Shown one piece after another: positions 17,005 to 25,785 of a stretch of DNA of 64,000 bases. The DNA is from Stackebrandtia nassauensis DSM 44728 (GTDB taxonomy: Bacteria > Actinomycetota > Actinomycetes > Mycobacteriales > Micromonosporaceae), in assembly GCF_000024545.1 (NCBI RefSeq), contig NC_013947.1:4154001-4218000 (forward strand), written 5' to 3'. The position numbers and the translations under genes are program-made. Every line of letters starts with the position of its first letter. The first letter of the stretch is position 1. The notes under the pieces are model-generated. The model was not told the origin of the DNA. It searched no databases and saw only the letters and a list, made by a program, of their open reading frames with translations.

Positions 17005-18456
17005 TTACGGGTTTGCTGAATCCACAGTGCGGGAGGGCTGTTCGCGGGCTGTGGGGGTCGTGTTCGGGTCTTGTAAAGATGTGGGCTGGTCGAACGTGAC
17101 GGTGAACGCGGCGCCGCCTTCGGGGGCGGCTCCGACGGTCAGTTCGGCTCCCATCCGGTGGGTGAGCCGGTGTGCCAGCGCCAATCCGACCCCGGATCCG
17201 CCCTGTCGTCGGCCCCGGTATCGAGCGTGCAGCGCGCCGCGTTCGAAGGCGACCGGGTAGTCGTCCTCGCTGAGCCCGGGGCCGCCGTCGCGGACCGCGA
17301 TCGCTACGGCGGCAGGCATTTCGGTCACCGCCAGCACCAGTGGCGCGGCAGCCGGGGTGAGCCGTACGGCGTTGTCCATCAGGATGTCGAGGACCTGCCG
17401 CAGCCGTCGCGGGTCGGCCAGCACCGGCGAGGTGGCCTCGGGTGCCTCGACGCGGAAGTCGATGTCGCGGTCGGCGCAGCGCGGCCGCCACGCCTCGGCG
17501 GTCGAGCGGGCGATGTCGAGCGGGTCGATGTCGGTGAGGTCGAGCCGGAACTCGTCGGCGCCGATGCGGGCCAGGTCGAGCAGGTCGGTCACGAGCCGTT
17601 CCAGCCGGTCGGCCTCGGCGAGCATGGTGCCGCCGACCCGGCGGGTGTCGTCGCCGTCCACGACGCCGTCGGCCAGCGATTCGGCGAAGCCCTTGATGGA
17701 CGTCAACGGCGTGCGCAGTTCGTGGGACACCGACAGCAGGAAGTCACGTTGCCGGGATTCGCTGTGGCCCAACGCGTCGGCGAGCTCGTTCACCGACCGG
17801 GCCACCTCGGCGACCTCAGCAGCGCCACCGACCGGCGCCCGCAGGTCGCGGCGGCCCTGCCGCATCGCCAACGCCACCTTCGCGGTGTCGCGCAAAGGCC
17901 GCGACAGCGGCGCGGACAGCAGCAGCCCGGCGGCAACGGCCACCGCCAGTCCGATGGCCAGCGCCAGCAGGACGTTGCGCAGCAGCTGTTCGCCGGAGTC
18001 CTGGCTGACCTTCACCGGACGCACCAGCGCGAACGACAGGCCGGGTTCCAGGCCGCGCGCCTCGACTCGCAGGTCACGGCCGTCGACGGTGACGAGTTTG
18101 GATTTCGCCTTGCCGGGTTCCACCTTGTCCAGTCCGGCCTGCCGGGCGGCGGTCTGGGCCGTGTCTCCGGACTTGCCGTAGTGCCCGTCGGGGTATCGCA
18201 CCACGATGGACACCTGCTGGCCGCGCAGCACCTTGACGATCCGGGGAATGCCCAGCAGCGGTTTGTCGTGGTCCTCGGGCTTGACCAGCTCGGCCACACC
18301 GTCGGCCTGCTGCGTCAACGCCTCCCGGTTGAGGTCGTCGGCGGTGGAGGCGATGAGCCGGTCGGCGACGACGCCGGAGACCACGACGGTCACGACGGCG
18401 ACCAGCAGGCACAGCGCCGTGATCCGGCTGGCGAGTCCACGCGGTGCCCGGGTCAT
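17005..18456 (-). CDS. Two-component sensor histidine kinase
   Basis: 483 residues. Two membrane segments (about 12-32 and 160-181) enclose an extracytoplasmic sensor of about 125 residues, followed by HAMP (LSRPLRDTAKVALAMRQG). HisKA carries the phosphorylated H245 in FLLSVSHELRTPLTS. The ATPase domain has the N-box MDNAVRLTP, GGPGLSEDD and GGSGVGLALAH. Its ATG overlaps the regulator stop (ATGA), so translation is coupled. The downstream sulfatase gene starts 21 bases later. The signal is unknown; a sulfated or envelope cue would fit the context. Confidence 0.94.
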   Translation of the reverse strand: MTRAPRGLASRITALCLLVAVVTVVVSGVVADRLIASTADDLNREALTQQADGVAELVKPEDHDKPLLGIPRIVKVLRGQQVSIVVRYPDGHYGKSGDTAQTAARQAGLDKVEPGKAKSKLVTVDGRDLRVEARGLEPGLSFALVRPVKVSQDSGEQLLRNVLLALAIGLAVAVAAGLLLSAPLSRPLRDTAKVALAMRQGRRDLRAPVGGAAEVAEVARSVNELADALGHSESRQRDFLLSVSHELRTPLTSIKGFAESLADGVVDGDDTRRVGGTMLAEADRLERLVTDLLDLARIGADEFRLDLTDIDPLDIARSTAEAWRPRCADRDIDFRVEAPEATSPVLADPRRLRQVLDILMDNAVRLTPAAAPLVLAVTEMPAAVAIAVRDGGPGLSEDDYPVAFERGALHARYRGRRQGGSGVGLALAHRLTHRMGAELTVGAAPEGGAAFTVTFDQPTSLQDPNTTPTAREQPSRTVDSANP

Positions 18457-19145
18457 GACGCGTCCGCCGCGTAGCCGACGCCGCGGACCGTCCTGATCGG
18501 GCTGTGGTCGCCGAGTTTGCCGCGCAGCTGCGCGATGTGGACGTCGACGGTGCGGGTGCCCGCCGAGGCGGTGTACCCCCACACGGCGGACAGCAGCTGT
18601 TCGCGGGCGAAGACCTGCCCGGGGTTGCGCATCAAGCTGGCCAGCAGGTCGAACTCGGTGACGGTGAGCTCGACCTCGGCGTCGGCGGCCCAGACCCGGC
18701 GGCGGGCGGGGTCGAGCCGGACCGCGCCGACGGTGAGCGCCTCGGTGGCGGCCGAGCCGCCCGACGCGCGGCGCAGCACCGTGCGAACCCGCGCGGTCAG
18801 CTCGCGCGGCGAGAACGGCTTCGTGATGTAGTCGTCGGCGCCGATCTCCAAGCCCAGCAACCGGTCCACCTCGTCGTCGCGGGCGGTCATGAACAGCACC
18901 GGTGTCCAGTCCCCGGCGGCGCGCAGCTCGGTGCACAGCTCGATGCCGTCCTTGCCGGGCAGTCCGATGTCGAGCGCCACCGCGACCGGCCGCACGCTGC
19001 GGATCGCCGTCAGCGCCCCGACCCCGTCGGTCTCGACCCGGACACCGAAACCGTCGCGCCGCAGGTACATGCTCACCAGGTCGGCGATGGCCGCGTCGTC
19101 CTCGGCGATCAGCACCAGGCCACGGCTGGGCTGGGGTGTCGCCAT
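18453..19145 (-). CDS. OmpR/PhoB-family response regulator
   Basis: 230 residues. The receiver domain has the acidic pair in LIAEDDAAIADL, phosphoacceptor D59 in VALDIGLPGKDG, and the conserved Lys in YITKPFSPRELTARV. The C-terminal winged helix includes LTVTEFDLLASLMRNPGQVF and TRTVDVHIAQLRGKLG, ending RTVRGVGY. It is first in the operon with the sensor kinase and probably the sulfatase, and is expected to act as a DNA-binding activator or repressor. Confidence 0.95.
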   Translation of the reverse strand: MATPQPSRGLVLIAEDDAAIADLVSMYLRRDGFGVRVETDGVGALTAIRSVRPVAVALDIGLPGKDGIELCTELRAAGDWTPVLFMTARDDEVDRLLGLEIGADDYITKPFSPRELTARVRTVLRRASGGSAATEALTVGAVRLDPARRRVWAADAEVELTVTEFDLLASLMRNPGQVFAREQLLSAVWGYTASAGTRTVDVHIAQLRGKLGDHSPIRTVRGVGYAADAS

Positions 19146-19259
19146 GTCTCGACCTCCAAGCGCTCGCGGCCGGGACCCACTCAGGACGGACGTGCGGCAG
19201 CCCGAACCCCGGCCGATGTGTGTGCACCATACCGGCCGGGGCCCACCGACGGGTTCGAC

Positions 19260-20438
19260 TCAGGCGGGCACCGGCTCGGGACGCGGCACGCGGGCCGCGC
19301 GCCGGTCCATGGTGCCGGACACGACGGCGATGGAAAGCCCGACCACACCGAGTGCCACGCCCACCCAGGCCGCCGAGCCCAGTCCCAGCCCGGCCTCGAT
19401 CGTGATGCCGGACAGGAACGGCCCCAGGGCGTTGCCGAGGTTGAACGCGCCGATGTTGGCGGCCGAGGCCAGTGCCGGGGCGCCCTCGGCCTCGTTGAGG
19501 ACCCGCATCTGCAACGGCGGCACCGAGGCGAAACCGATGAACCCGAACACGAACACCGTCACGGTGATCGCGATCTGCGACCCGGCGGTGAACCAGAACG
19601 CCCCGGCCACGACCGTGATGCCCGCCAGCGTCAGGTACACCGTCGGCATCAGCCGCCGGTCGGCCATCCGTCCCCCGTACAGGTTGCCCAGCACCAGGCC
19701 GACGCCGAACAGCGCCATGATGATCGGCACGGCGGCCGCGCCGAATCCGGCCGACTCGCGCAGGATGGGCTCGATGTAGGTGTACACGGCGAAGACCGGG
19801 GCGTAGCCGATCACGGTCATGCCCAGCGCCAGCCACACCTGCGGCCGCCTGAACACCGCCAGCTCCCGGGCGATACCGGCGTCGGCGGGCCGGGGCTGGG
19901 CCGGAACCAGGGCCCACAGCGCCACGAACGCGATCGCTCCGATGAGGATGATGGCCCAGAACGCGGCCCGCCAGCCCATGAGCTGTCCGACGACGGTGCC
20001 GCCGGGCGCGCCCAGCACGTTGGCGAGGGTGACGCCGGTGAACATCAACGCGATGGCCCGGGCCCGCTTCTCGGGCGCGACGAGACTGGCGGCGACCACC
20101 GCGCCGATACCGAAGAACGCCCCGTGCGTGAAGGAGGCGACGATGCGTCCGGTCATGAGGACGCCGTAACTGGGGGCCAGCGCGGAGATGAGGTTCCCGG
20201 CGAGGTAGAAGCCCATCAGGCTCAGCAGCATGGTCTTGCGGGGAACCCGGGCGCCCAGCAGCGTCAGGATCGGGGCGCCGACGGTGACGCCGAACGCGTA
20301 GGCCGACACCAGCAGTCCCACGGTCGGCACCGAGACGTCGAACTCGGCGGTCAGCTGCGGCACCAGGCCCATGGTCACGAATTCCGTGGTGCCGATGCCG
20401 AAGGCGCTGATGACCAGCGCCAGCAGTGCGATGGGCAT
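19260..20438 (-). CDS. MFS transporter, DHA1 (AraJ/YdhP-like) efflux family
   Basis: 392 residues with 12 predicted membrane segments. The N-terminus IALLALVISAFGIGTTEFVTMG is characteristic of the AraJ/YdhP/Cmr branch. LGARVPRKTMLL is the loop 2-3 motif A variant, and GAPGGTVVGQLMGWRAAFW covers segments 5-6. The ATG at 20438 has GGAAG 6 bases upstream, so the 21 residues encoded before it are not used. It probably exports a drug or sugar-like compound. The divergent MarR gene and its operator array very likely control it. Confidence 0.9.
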   Translation of the reverse strand: MPIALLALVISAFGIGTTEFVTMGLVPQLTAEFDVSVPTVGLLVSAYAFGVTVGAPILTLLGARVPRKTMLLSLMGFYLAGNLISALAPSYGVLMTGRIVASFTHGAFFGIGAVVAASLVAPEKRARAIALMFTGVTLANVLGAPGGTVVGQLMGWRAAFWAIILIGAIAFVALWALVPAQPRPADAGIARELAVFRRPQVWLALGMTVIGYAPVFAVYTYIEPILRESAGFGAAAVPIIMALFGVGLVLGNLYGGRMADRRLMPTVYLTLAGITVVAGAFWFTAGSQIAITVTVFVFGFIGFASVPPLQMRVLNEAEGAPALASAANIGAFNLGNALGPFLSGITIEAGLGLGSAAWVGVALGVVGLSIAVVSGTMDRRAARVPRPEPVPA

Positions 20439-20472
20439 ATTGCTTCCTTTGCGTATAGTTGGGATGGTTGCG

Positions 20473-20548
20473 AAATAACAGGCGTGCGCCTTTTGTTGCA
20501 TACGCCAGTTATTTGCACACGCCGACTATTTGACCACGCAATTACTTT
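20473..20548. promoter_or_regulatory. Four-copy operator array between the MFS and MarR genes
   Basis: Three direct copies of ACGCCAGTTATTT-like sequence start at 20502, 20519 and 20536, exactly 17 bp apart (ACGCCAGTTATTT, ACGCCGACTATTT, ACGCAATTACTTT). A fourth, inverted copy AAATAACAGGCGT lies at 20473-20485 and forms a long dyad with the first. The array fills the 137-bp space between divergent starts and is far more AT-rich than its surroundings. It is the likely binding region of the MarR protein. Confidence 0.7.
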
Positions 20549-20575
20549 GACCGCAAGTCCCCGGGAAGGTGGGCC

Positions 20576-20998
20576 ATGTCACGAGCACGAGGTTGGCGCC
20601 GACTCGCCGCACTGCACGCTCGCATCGAGGACCGGATCGAGCGGGCCATGCAGGCCACCCACGACCTGAGCGTCAACGAGTACTGCGTCCTGCACCTGCT
20701 GTCCGAACAGGAAATGGAAGGACGCCACTACCGGATGCAGGCCATCGCCGAAGCCATCGTGCTGAGTCAGAGCGCCACCACACGGCTGGTGAACAGGCTG
20801 GAGGATCGGGACCTGGTGAAGCGCTACCTGTGCCCGGACGATCGGCGCGGCATCTATGCCGACATCACCGAAACCGGAATCGCGGTACACGCGGCAGCGG
20901 CTCCCACCCACGACGAAGCCCTCGAGGCAGCACTGATCGAGGCGAGCGCCGAACCGGAGTATGCCGATCTGGTGAAATCACTCGACGAGCTGAACTGA
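20576..20998 (+). CDS. MarR-family transcriptional regulator
   Basis: 140 residues. The winged-helix core is MQAIAEAIVLSQSATTRLVNRL followed by the wing RYLCPDDRRGIYADITETG. The N-terminal helices (LSVNEYCVLHLLSEQE) would form the dimer interface. It is divergent from the MFS exporter and faces the four-copy operator, so autoregulation and exporter repression are likely. GGGAAGG precedes the ATG by 8 bases. Confidence 0.93.
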   Translation: MSRARGWRRLAALHARIEDRIERAMQATHDLSVNEYCVLHLLSEQEMEGRHYRMQAIAEAIVLSQSATTRLVNRLEDRDLVKRYLCPDDRRGIYADITETGIAVHAAAAPTHDEALEAALIEASAEPEYADLVKSLDELN

Positions 20999-21007
20999 CC
21001 CGCCCGT

Positions 21008-22027
21008 TCAGCCCATGGAGTCGGCGCTGGCGATGCCCAGCACCGGCAGGTACATGCGTTCGCCGTCGGCGGTGAAGGCGTCGTAGACGATGTCGAGCAG
21101 GTCGTCGATACCGAAGGCGCGCAAGGCGTCCACCATCATGTGAGCGGCGGCCGAGGTCGAGTCGCGGCCGCCGTCGGTGAACTCGCGGGACCAGTTGGGG
21201 ACCCGCCCCGAGGGTTCCCGGTAGCCGAGTCCGGCCAGGTAGCCCAGGCCCTCGCGGTACTGGCCCTTGACCGCCGCGGAGGCCTCCACCCGGATGGCGC
21301 CGTCCACCGAGGCCAGCGCGTAGCGGGCCGACCAGTCGCTGGTGCGCAGGATGATGGTGCCCGCCGTGTCGACCACGGGCACGTCGACGGCGAGGTCCAT
21401 CAGGACGCCCGACAGCCGGGCGGTGAACTCGCCGATGTCGTTGACGGCCGGTTCGGAGGGCAGTTCGGGGCGGCGGGTGTAGGCAGTCCAGCCGGAGACG
21501 TCGCCGCGTCGGATGCTGTCGGCCTCCAGTTGTTCCAGCGCGTCGGTGGCCAGCAGTCGCATGGCCACGCCGCCGTGAAACCGGCGCAGGTGAAGTTCGA
21601 CGGTGAGTTCCTTGTCGCGCCAGCGGGCCCAGGGGCCGCCGTCGCCGCCGCGCACGTCCGGGGGGCCGAACTCGGCCAGCATCGTGGACAGTGCCTCGCG
21701 GAACACGTTGGTGCGGTGCTGTTCACCGGCTTCGCCGCGCACCGCGGAGCGCAGCACCATCAGTTCGATGGCGTAGAACTCGTTGACGCTGCGGACGTTG
21801 GCCGTCGGGGGGATCCGGTCGATGATGGCCGCGCCGGTCTCGTAGCCGGTCTCGGCGCGCCACATGCCGACGTCGACCTCGCCGTGTTGAAGGTCCCAGC
21901 CCAGAGCGCCGATGGCTTTGGTCACATCGGTTTGGGTCCATCGGCCGAACTCGACGCGCTGAAGCCGACGCAACAGCTGGGTCAGCTGCTCGTTGGTCAG
22001 GCGCCTGGTACCAAACATCCACCGCAT
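21008..22027 (-). CDS. Hypothetical actinobacterial protein (339 aa)
   Basis: No signal peptide or membrane helix. The N-terminal part (LTNEQLTQLLRRLQRVEFGRW, then a tryptophan-rich GALGWDLQHG) resembles the short repeat-like helical units of DUF6301-type proteins, but the match is weak. The remainder is mixed alpha/beta without a catalytic motif I can name. The start is uncertain: ATGs at 22027 and 22018 and an upstream GTG at 22051 are all possible and none has a strong ribosome-binding site. It is convergent with the MarR gene, with 9 bases between the stops. Confidence 0.7.
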   Translation of the reverse strand: MRWMFGTRRLTNEQLTQLLRRLQRVEFGRWTQTDVTKAIGALGWDLQHGEVDVGMWRAETGYETGAAIIDRIPPTANVRSVNEFYAIELMVLRSAVRGEAGEQHRTNVFREALSTMLAEFGPPDVRGGDGGPWARWRDKELTVELHLRRFHGGVAMRLLATDALEQLEADSIRRGDVSGWTAYTRRPELPSEPAVNDIGEFTARLSGVLMDLAVDVPVVDTAGTIILRTSDWSARYALASVDGAIRVEASAAVKGQYREGLGYLAGLGYREPSGRVPNWSREFTDGGRDSTSAAAHMMVDALRAFGIDDLLDIVYDAFTADGERMYLPVLGIASADSMG

Positions 22028-22136
22028 ACTGCCATCGAGCCTCGCGCGCACGCGAGCCGCCCCAACAGTTACCGCACGGTTAATGAATAGATAAGGCTGA
22101 CCTAAGTCGCCTGCCAGTGCCGTCTAAGGTGAACTC

Positions 22137-22796
22137 GTGGCTGCATCCTCATCCGGCCGGTCCGACGAGTCACTGGCCTCCCTGCTGGGCGGACGTCGGG
22201 GTGCCGTCGACGCGACGATCCCGCCGCTGGCCTTCGGGCTGGCGTGGTGGCTGTCGTCCGGTTCGGTGCTCACCGGCGTCGCGGTCGCCGTGGCGGCCAG
22301 CGCCGCCCTGGCGGCCTGGCGGTTGGGCCGGGGCAGCAAGCCGCGCTCGGTCCTGGTGGGACTGGCCGGGGTGTGCGTGGCGGGCATGATCGCCCTGTAC
22401 ACCGGGCGGGCCGAGGACTTCTTCCTGCTGCGCATCCTCAGCAACGGCGGCAGCCTGCTGGCCTGGGCGATCAGCATCGTGATCCGCTGGCCGCTGCTGG
22501 GTGTCGTGGTCGGTGTCGTACTTGGTCAAAAAATCCGCTGGCGCCGCGACCCGGCGCTGGTGCGGGCCTACGGCCGCGCCTCCTGGATCTGGGTGGGCCA
22601 GTACGCGGTCCGGCTCCTGGTCTTCATTCCACTGTGGTGGTTCGGTTTCGCGGGGGCGCTCGCCGTGGCCCAGGCCGTGTTGACCTGGCCGCTAGTTGCC
22701 GTGTGCCTGGCGGTCAGCTGGTGGGTCCTGCGCCGCAGCCTGCCTGACGACCACCCGGGACTGCGCCACCCGGTCACCGAGCCCGTCGCGCCCTGA
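22137..22796 (+). CDS. DUF3159 membrane protein
   Basis: 219 residues with about five to six hydrophobic segments. The N-terminus SLASLLGGRRGAVDATIPPL and the internal DFFLLRILSNGG, PLLGVVVGVVLGQ and GRASWIWVGQYAVRLLVF are the conserved blocks of actinobacterial DUF3159 proteins. Function is unknown. The GTG at 22137 is the conserved family start. Family members often sit beside housekeeping genes, and nothing in this context suggests a role. Confidence 0.88.
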   Translation: MAASSSGRSDESLASLLGGRRGAVDATIPPLAFGLAWWLSSGSVLTGVAVAVAASAALAAWRLGRGSKPRSVLVGLAGVCVAGMIALYTGRAEDFFLLRILSNGGSLLAWAISIVIRWPLLGVVVGVVLGQKIRWRRDPALVRAYGRASWIWVGQYAVRLLVFIPLWWFGFAGALAVAQAVLTWPLVAVCLAVSWWVLRRSLPDDHPGLRHPVTEPVAP

Positions 22797-22801
22797 CCGG
22801 C

Positions 22802-23296
22802 TCAGTCGTCCCCGGCGACGGGATCCCGCTGCCAGGTGTGGTGTGTCTCCCACATGTTCCGGATGGTGCACAACTTCTCGTCGAAGTGCGGATCGCCACC
22901 CAACAGGACCCCGTCGTACGGCACCCGCAACCGCCACGACCGGTCACCGTCCAGGTAGATCACCGGAACGGTCCGCGCACCCCGCCGCTCGGCCCGGATG
23001 TCGTTGATGTGGTGCCAGGGGGCGAACTCCCGCCGCGCGGGACCGGGTATCACCGGATGCACCCCGGATTCATCCACATCGATCCCACCCCGCCGCAACA
23101 GTGGCGCGGCCAACAGCGCCCCGGCCACGCAGCCCACCGGCAGCAACAGGACTTCCCACCACACCAGCTCACCTCGCGCCCACAGCACCACGACCGGTAT
23201 GGCCACCACCACAGCTGTCAGCAATCCGACAAGCATCGCCCGGCCCAGTATCTGTCTTGAGGTCGGCCGAAATCGCACCGGCAGCATCCCGGACAC
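22802..23296 (-). CDS. Small membrane protein with a PH-like cytoplasmic domain
   Basis: 164 residues. Two hydrophobic segments (about 18-38 and 47-67, LVGLLTAVVVAIPVVVLWA and VLLLPVGCVAGALLAAPLL) are followed by a strand-rich domain with GGIDVDESGVHPV, FAPWHHINDIRAERR and YLDGDRSWRLRVPYDG, like bacterial PH/DUF2581-type modules. The GTG at 23296 is used because GGAGGTG lies 6 bases upstream; the longer frame is not supported. Function unknown. It converges with the DUF3159 gene, 5 bases between stops. Confidence 0.75.
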   Translation of the reverse strand: MSGMLPVRFRPTSRQILGRAMLVGLLTAVVVAIPVVVLWARGELVWWEVLLLPVGCVAGALLAAPLLRRGGIDVDESGVHPVIPGPARREFAPWHHINDIRAERRGARTVPVIYLDGDRSWRLRVPYDGVLLGGDPHFDEKLCTIRNMWETHHTWQRDPVAGDD

Positions 23297-23454
23297 GGCC
23301 CACCTCCACGCGCTTTCGTCGTCACCGCATACCGCACGGCAAGCCGATGGTCGCACAGTCGGCGAGTTGACGCGACCACATTGGCCGTTAAACGGTCATA
23401 CATACCCATATGTCTACCGTTCGTGGTGACGATCCGCGAGCTAACGTGGACGGC

Positions 23455-23847
23455 GTGACCGAAGATCCATGGCGGGCCAAGCTGACGGCCGAGGAGTTCA
23501 AGGTGCTGCGTCAAGGCGGCACCGAAGCCCCCTTCACCGGCGAGTACACCGACACCGAGACCGTCGGCGTCTACTGCTGCCGCGCCTGCGGCGCCGAACT
23601 GTTCACCAGCGACACCAAATACCACTCCGGCTGCGGCTGGCCCTCCTTCGCCGACGCCGACCCCGACAAGGTCACCCTCCTGGAAGACAGTTCACTGGGG
23701 ATGGTCCGCACCGAGGTCCGCTGCGCGTCCTGCGACTCCCACCTGGGCCACCTGTTCAAGGGCGAGGGCCTGGCCCCCAAGGACCTGCCCGACCAGCGCT
23801 ACTGCATCAACTCGATCAGCCTGAAGCTGCGCCCCAAAACCGATTGA
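23455..23847 (+). CDS. msrB: Peptide-methionine (R)-S-oxide reductase
   Basis: 130 residues, the normal MsrB size. Zinc-binding pairs are YCCRACGAEL and RCASCDSHLGH. The substrate loop is GCGWPSFAD and the catalytic Cys is in RYCINSISL. It reduces the R-epimer of methionine sulfoxide in oxidised proteins using thioredoxin. The GTG at 23455 is selected because TEDPWRAKLTAEEF is the family N-terminus. A GNAT gene follows 21 bases downstream and may be co-transcribed. Confidence 0.96.
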   Translation: MTEDPWRAKLTAEEFKVLRQGGTEAPFTGEYTDTETVGVYCCRACGAELFTSDTKYHSGCGWPSFADADPDKVTLLEDSSLGMVRTEVRCASCDSHLGHLFKGEGLAPKDLPDQRYCINSISLKLRPKTD

Positions 23848-23868
23848 CGCCGCCGCGACAATCGACGG

Positions 23869-24354
23869 GTGACGAGCACCTGGCCGAAGCGGCTGCACAT
23901 CCGTCCACTGACGACCGCCGACGCGCGCGACATCGCGGACTGGCGTTACGGCGGCGACTGGTCGATCTACGACTCCCGTCCCGAGGACGGCCTGCTCCAG
24001 GCCGCCGACGGCTACTGGGCCGTGACCGGAGCCGAGGACGGGTCACTGGTGGGGTTCTGCTGCCTGGGTTTCGACGCCCGGGTTCCGGGGCTGGTCAAGG
24101 CCGAGGGCGTCGAGGACCTCGGGGTGGGGATGCGGCCGCGGTTCACCGGTTCGGGGCACGGCCCCGCCTTCGCCGCCGCCGTGGTGGCCTTCGCGCGCGC
24201 TCACAGCGGAAAGCCGCGGCTGCGAGCGGTGGTGCAGTCGTGGAACACCCGCAGCCTGCGGCTGTTCCAGTCGCTGGGATTCGTCGAGGACGGTGTACAC
24301 GTCTGCGTCGAGGGCGGACGCGAGGTCGAGTACACCGTCCTCGTGTGCGGTTAG
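23869..24354 (+). CDS. GNAT-family N-acetyltransferase
   Basis: 161 residues, RimJ/RimL-like. The N-terminal LHIRPLTTADARDIADWRY and the motif A region DLGVGMRPRFTGSGHGPAFAAAV are followed by RLRAVVQSWNTRSLRLFQSLGF, the usual motif B. The acceptor is unknown. It starts with GTG 21 bases after msrB and its stop overlaps that of the convergent peptidase by 4 bases. Confidence 0.87.
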   Translation: MTSTWPKRLHIRPLTTADARDIADWRYGGDWSIYDSRPEDGLLQAADGYWAVTGAEDGSLVGFCCLGFDARVPGLVKAEGVEDLGVGMRPRFTGSGHGPAFAAAVVAFARAHSGKPRLRAVVQSWNTRSLRLFQSLGFVEDGVHVCVEGGREVEYTVLVCG

Positions 24355-25679
24355 GAGGCCAGGGAGCCCATCGGGTCCCAGGCGGGCAGGACTATCGGGT
24401 CGGTGTCGAGCTGGGCGGCCAGGTCGGCGGGGAGGTTCTCGCGGCGGGCGGCGATCTCGAAGACGAACTCGCCGAACCACGAGTCGTTCATGGTGTAGTA
24501 GCCGTCCTCACCGTTGTCGTTGCCCCAGCTGTTCTCGACTCGCCAGTGGGTGGGTTCGCCGTCGAGCATGTTGACGCCGGTGAACAGCATGGCGTGGCTC
24601 ATCGCGGTGTGCTGGTAGAGCAGTCGCTGTTTCTTGTCCATGGTGGGGGCGAAGCCGTAGAGGGATTCGGTGTCGAACAGGTTGGCGTCCCAGACGCCGA
24701 GTTTCTTGTGGAGTTGCGGGGCGACGTCGCAGCCGAACCAGACCGGTTCGCCGTCCTGTATGGATTTGGCGGTGAGGTCGCGGATCACGTCGATGTCGAC
24801 GTTGAGGTAGACGACGGGCTGGCCGCCGACGACGTTGCCGAGCCGGTCGACGGTGTAGGTGCGGCCGTACTCGTTGCGGGGGTCGTGGACCAGGCACACG
24901 TACTCGTCCAGCGGGAGCTTCACGTACTTGTCGGCGAACTCGCGCGGGGTCATGACGCCGTCGCGGTGGAAGACGTTGTCCTTGTCCTTCCACTGCCAGT
25001 TGAAGCTCTGCGGCGGGGTGCCCAGGTGCAGGCACAGCACCCGGTGGATGGTCTCGAGGATCTCGCTCTTGGACTTGCGCAGCGCGGTGGCGTCGGCACC
25101 GGCGGCGGCCTCGTCGCGCAGCCGGACCGCGCCGTCGCGCAGGATCGTCTGCAGGCTCGCGTTGAGCTCGGCGGTGTGGGACGAGGAGTGGGTCTCGGGC
25201 ATCGCGGACTTGGGCACCAGACCGTGCTTGTCGATCAGGGCCACGAACATGTTCCACTGTCCACCGTCGTCGATGGCGGTCTTGAGGACGTGGACGAGGG
25301 TGCGGTCATCGGCGTCGGCCCCGGCCAGGTCGATGACGTTCTCCAGCGTGAAGTTGGCGCGTTCCAGCTTGTCGTAGAACTGGGTGTACGCCTGCGAGAA
25401 CTCGAAGTCCTTGACGTTCATCGCCTTGGCGGCGGCCGGACGCAGCAGGTTGAGTCCGGCGAACATCCAGCAGCGGCCACTGCGCTTCTGGTTGGTGACC
25501 TTCCAGTCGTCCAGGTGGTGGGAGACGCTGGAGTCGATGGACGTGGCGATCTCGTGGTCGAGGGCGACGTCCTGCAGCGGGGTGCGGGCCAGGGCGTTCT
25601 GCACCGCTTTGTGGGCTCGGTTGGCAGCGAAGTCGGCACGCAGTGCCGCGATGTGTGAGGCAGTGAGGGCGGCGTCCAT
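24351..25679 (-). CDS. pepC: C1B-family cysteine aminopeptidase (bleomycin hydrolase type)
   Basis: 442 residues, the usual PepC/bleomycin hydrolase length. The catalytic Cys is C70 in KRSGRCWMFAGLNLLRP. The His and Asn lie near the C-terminus, the Asn in WRVENSWGNDNGEDGY and the His about 37 residues before it in HTAMSHAMLFTGV. EFSQAYTQFYDKLERANF is another conserved block. The enzyme is a cytoplasmic hexameric aminopeptidase that can inactivate bleomycin-like compounds. It has no signal peptide. The final residues DPMGSLAS differ from the canonical C-terminal arm that blocks the active site. Confidence 0.93.
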   Translation of the reverse strand: MDAALTASHIAALRADFAANRAHKAVQNALARTPLQDVALDHEIATSIDSSVSHHLDDWKVTNQKRSGRCWMFAGLNLLRPAAAKAMNVKDFEFSQAYTQFYDKLERANFTLENVIDLAGADADDRTLVHVLKTAIDDGGQWNMFVALIDKHGLVPKSAMPETHSSSHTAELNASLQTILRDGAVRLRDEAAAGADATALRKSKSEILETIHRVLCLHLGTPPQSFNWQWKDKDNVFHRDGVMTPREFADKYVKLPLDEYVCLVHDPRNEYGRTYTVDRLGNVVGGQPVVYLNVDIDVIRDLTAKSIQDGEPVWFGCDVAPQLHKKLGVWDANLFDTESLYGFAPTMDKKQRLLYQHTAMSHAMLFTGVNMLDGEPTHWRVENSWGNDNGEDGYYTMNDSWFGEFVFEIAARRENLPADLAAQLDTDPIVLPAWDPMGSLAS

Positions 25680-25785
25680 GGTTTGCGTGCGCTCCTTTGC
25701 GAGGGGGTTAACAAAACGACCGTACTGGCAGCCTAGTCCTTACCGGGGGCGTTGCCCAGGCAAGGTGACGTGCTCTCATGGTCAC

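Noticed and set aside
24293..25658. Long antisense frames across the PepC-type peptidase
   Set aside because: The peptidase has all catalytic residues and the antisense frames show no conserved motif.
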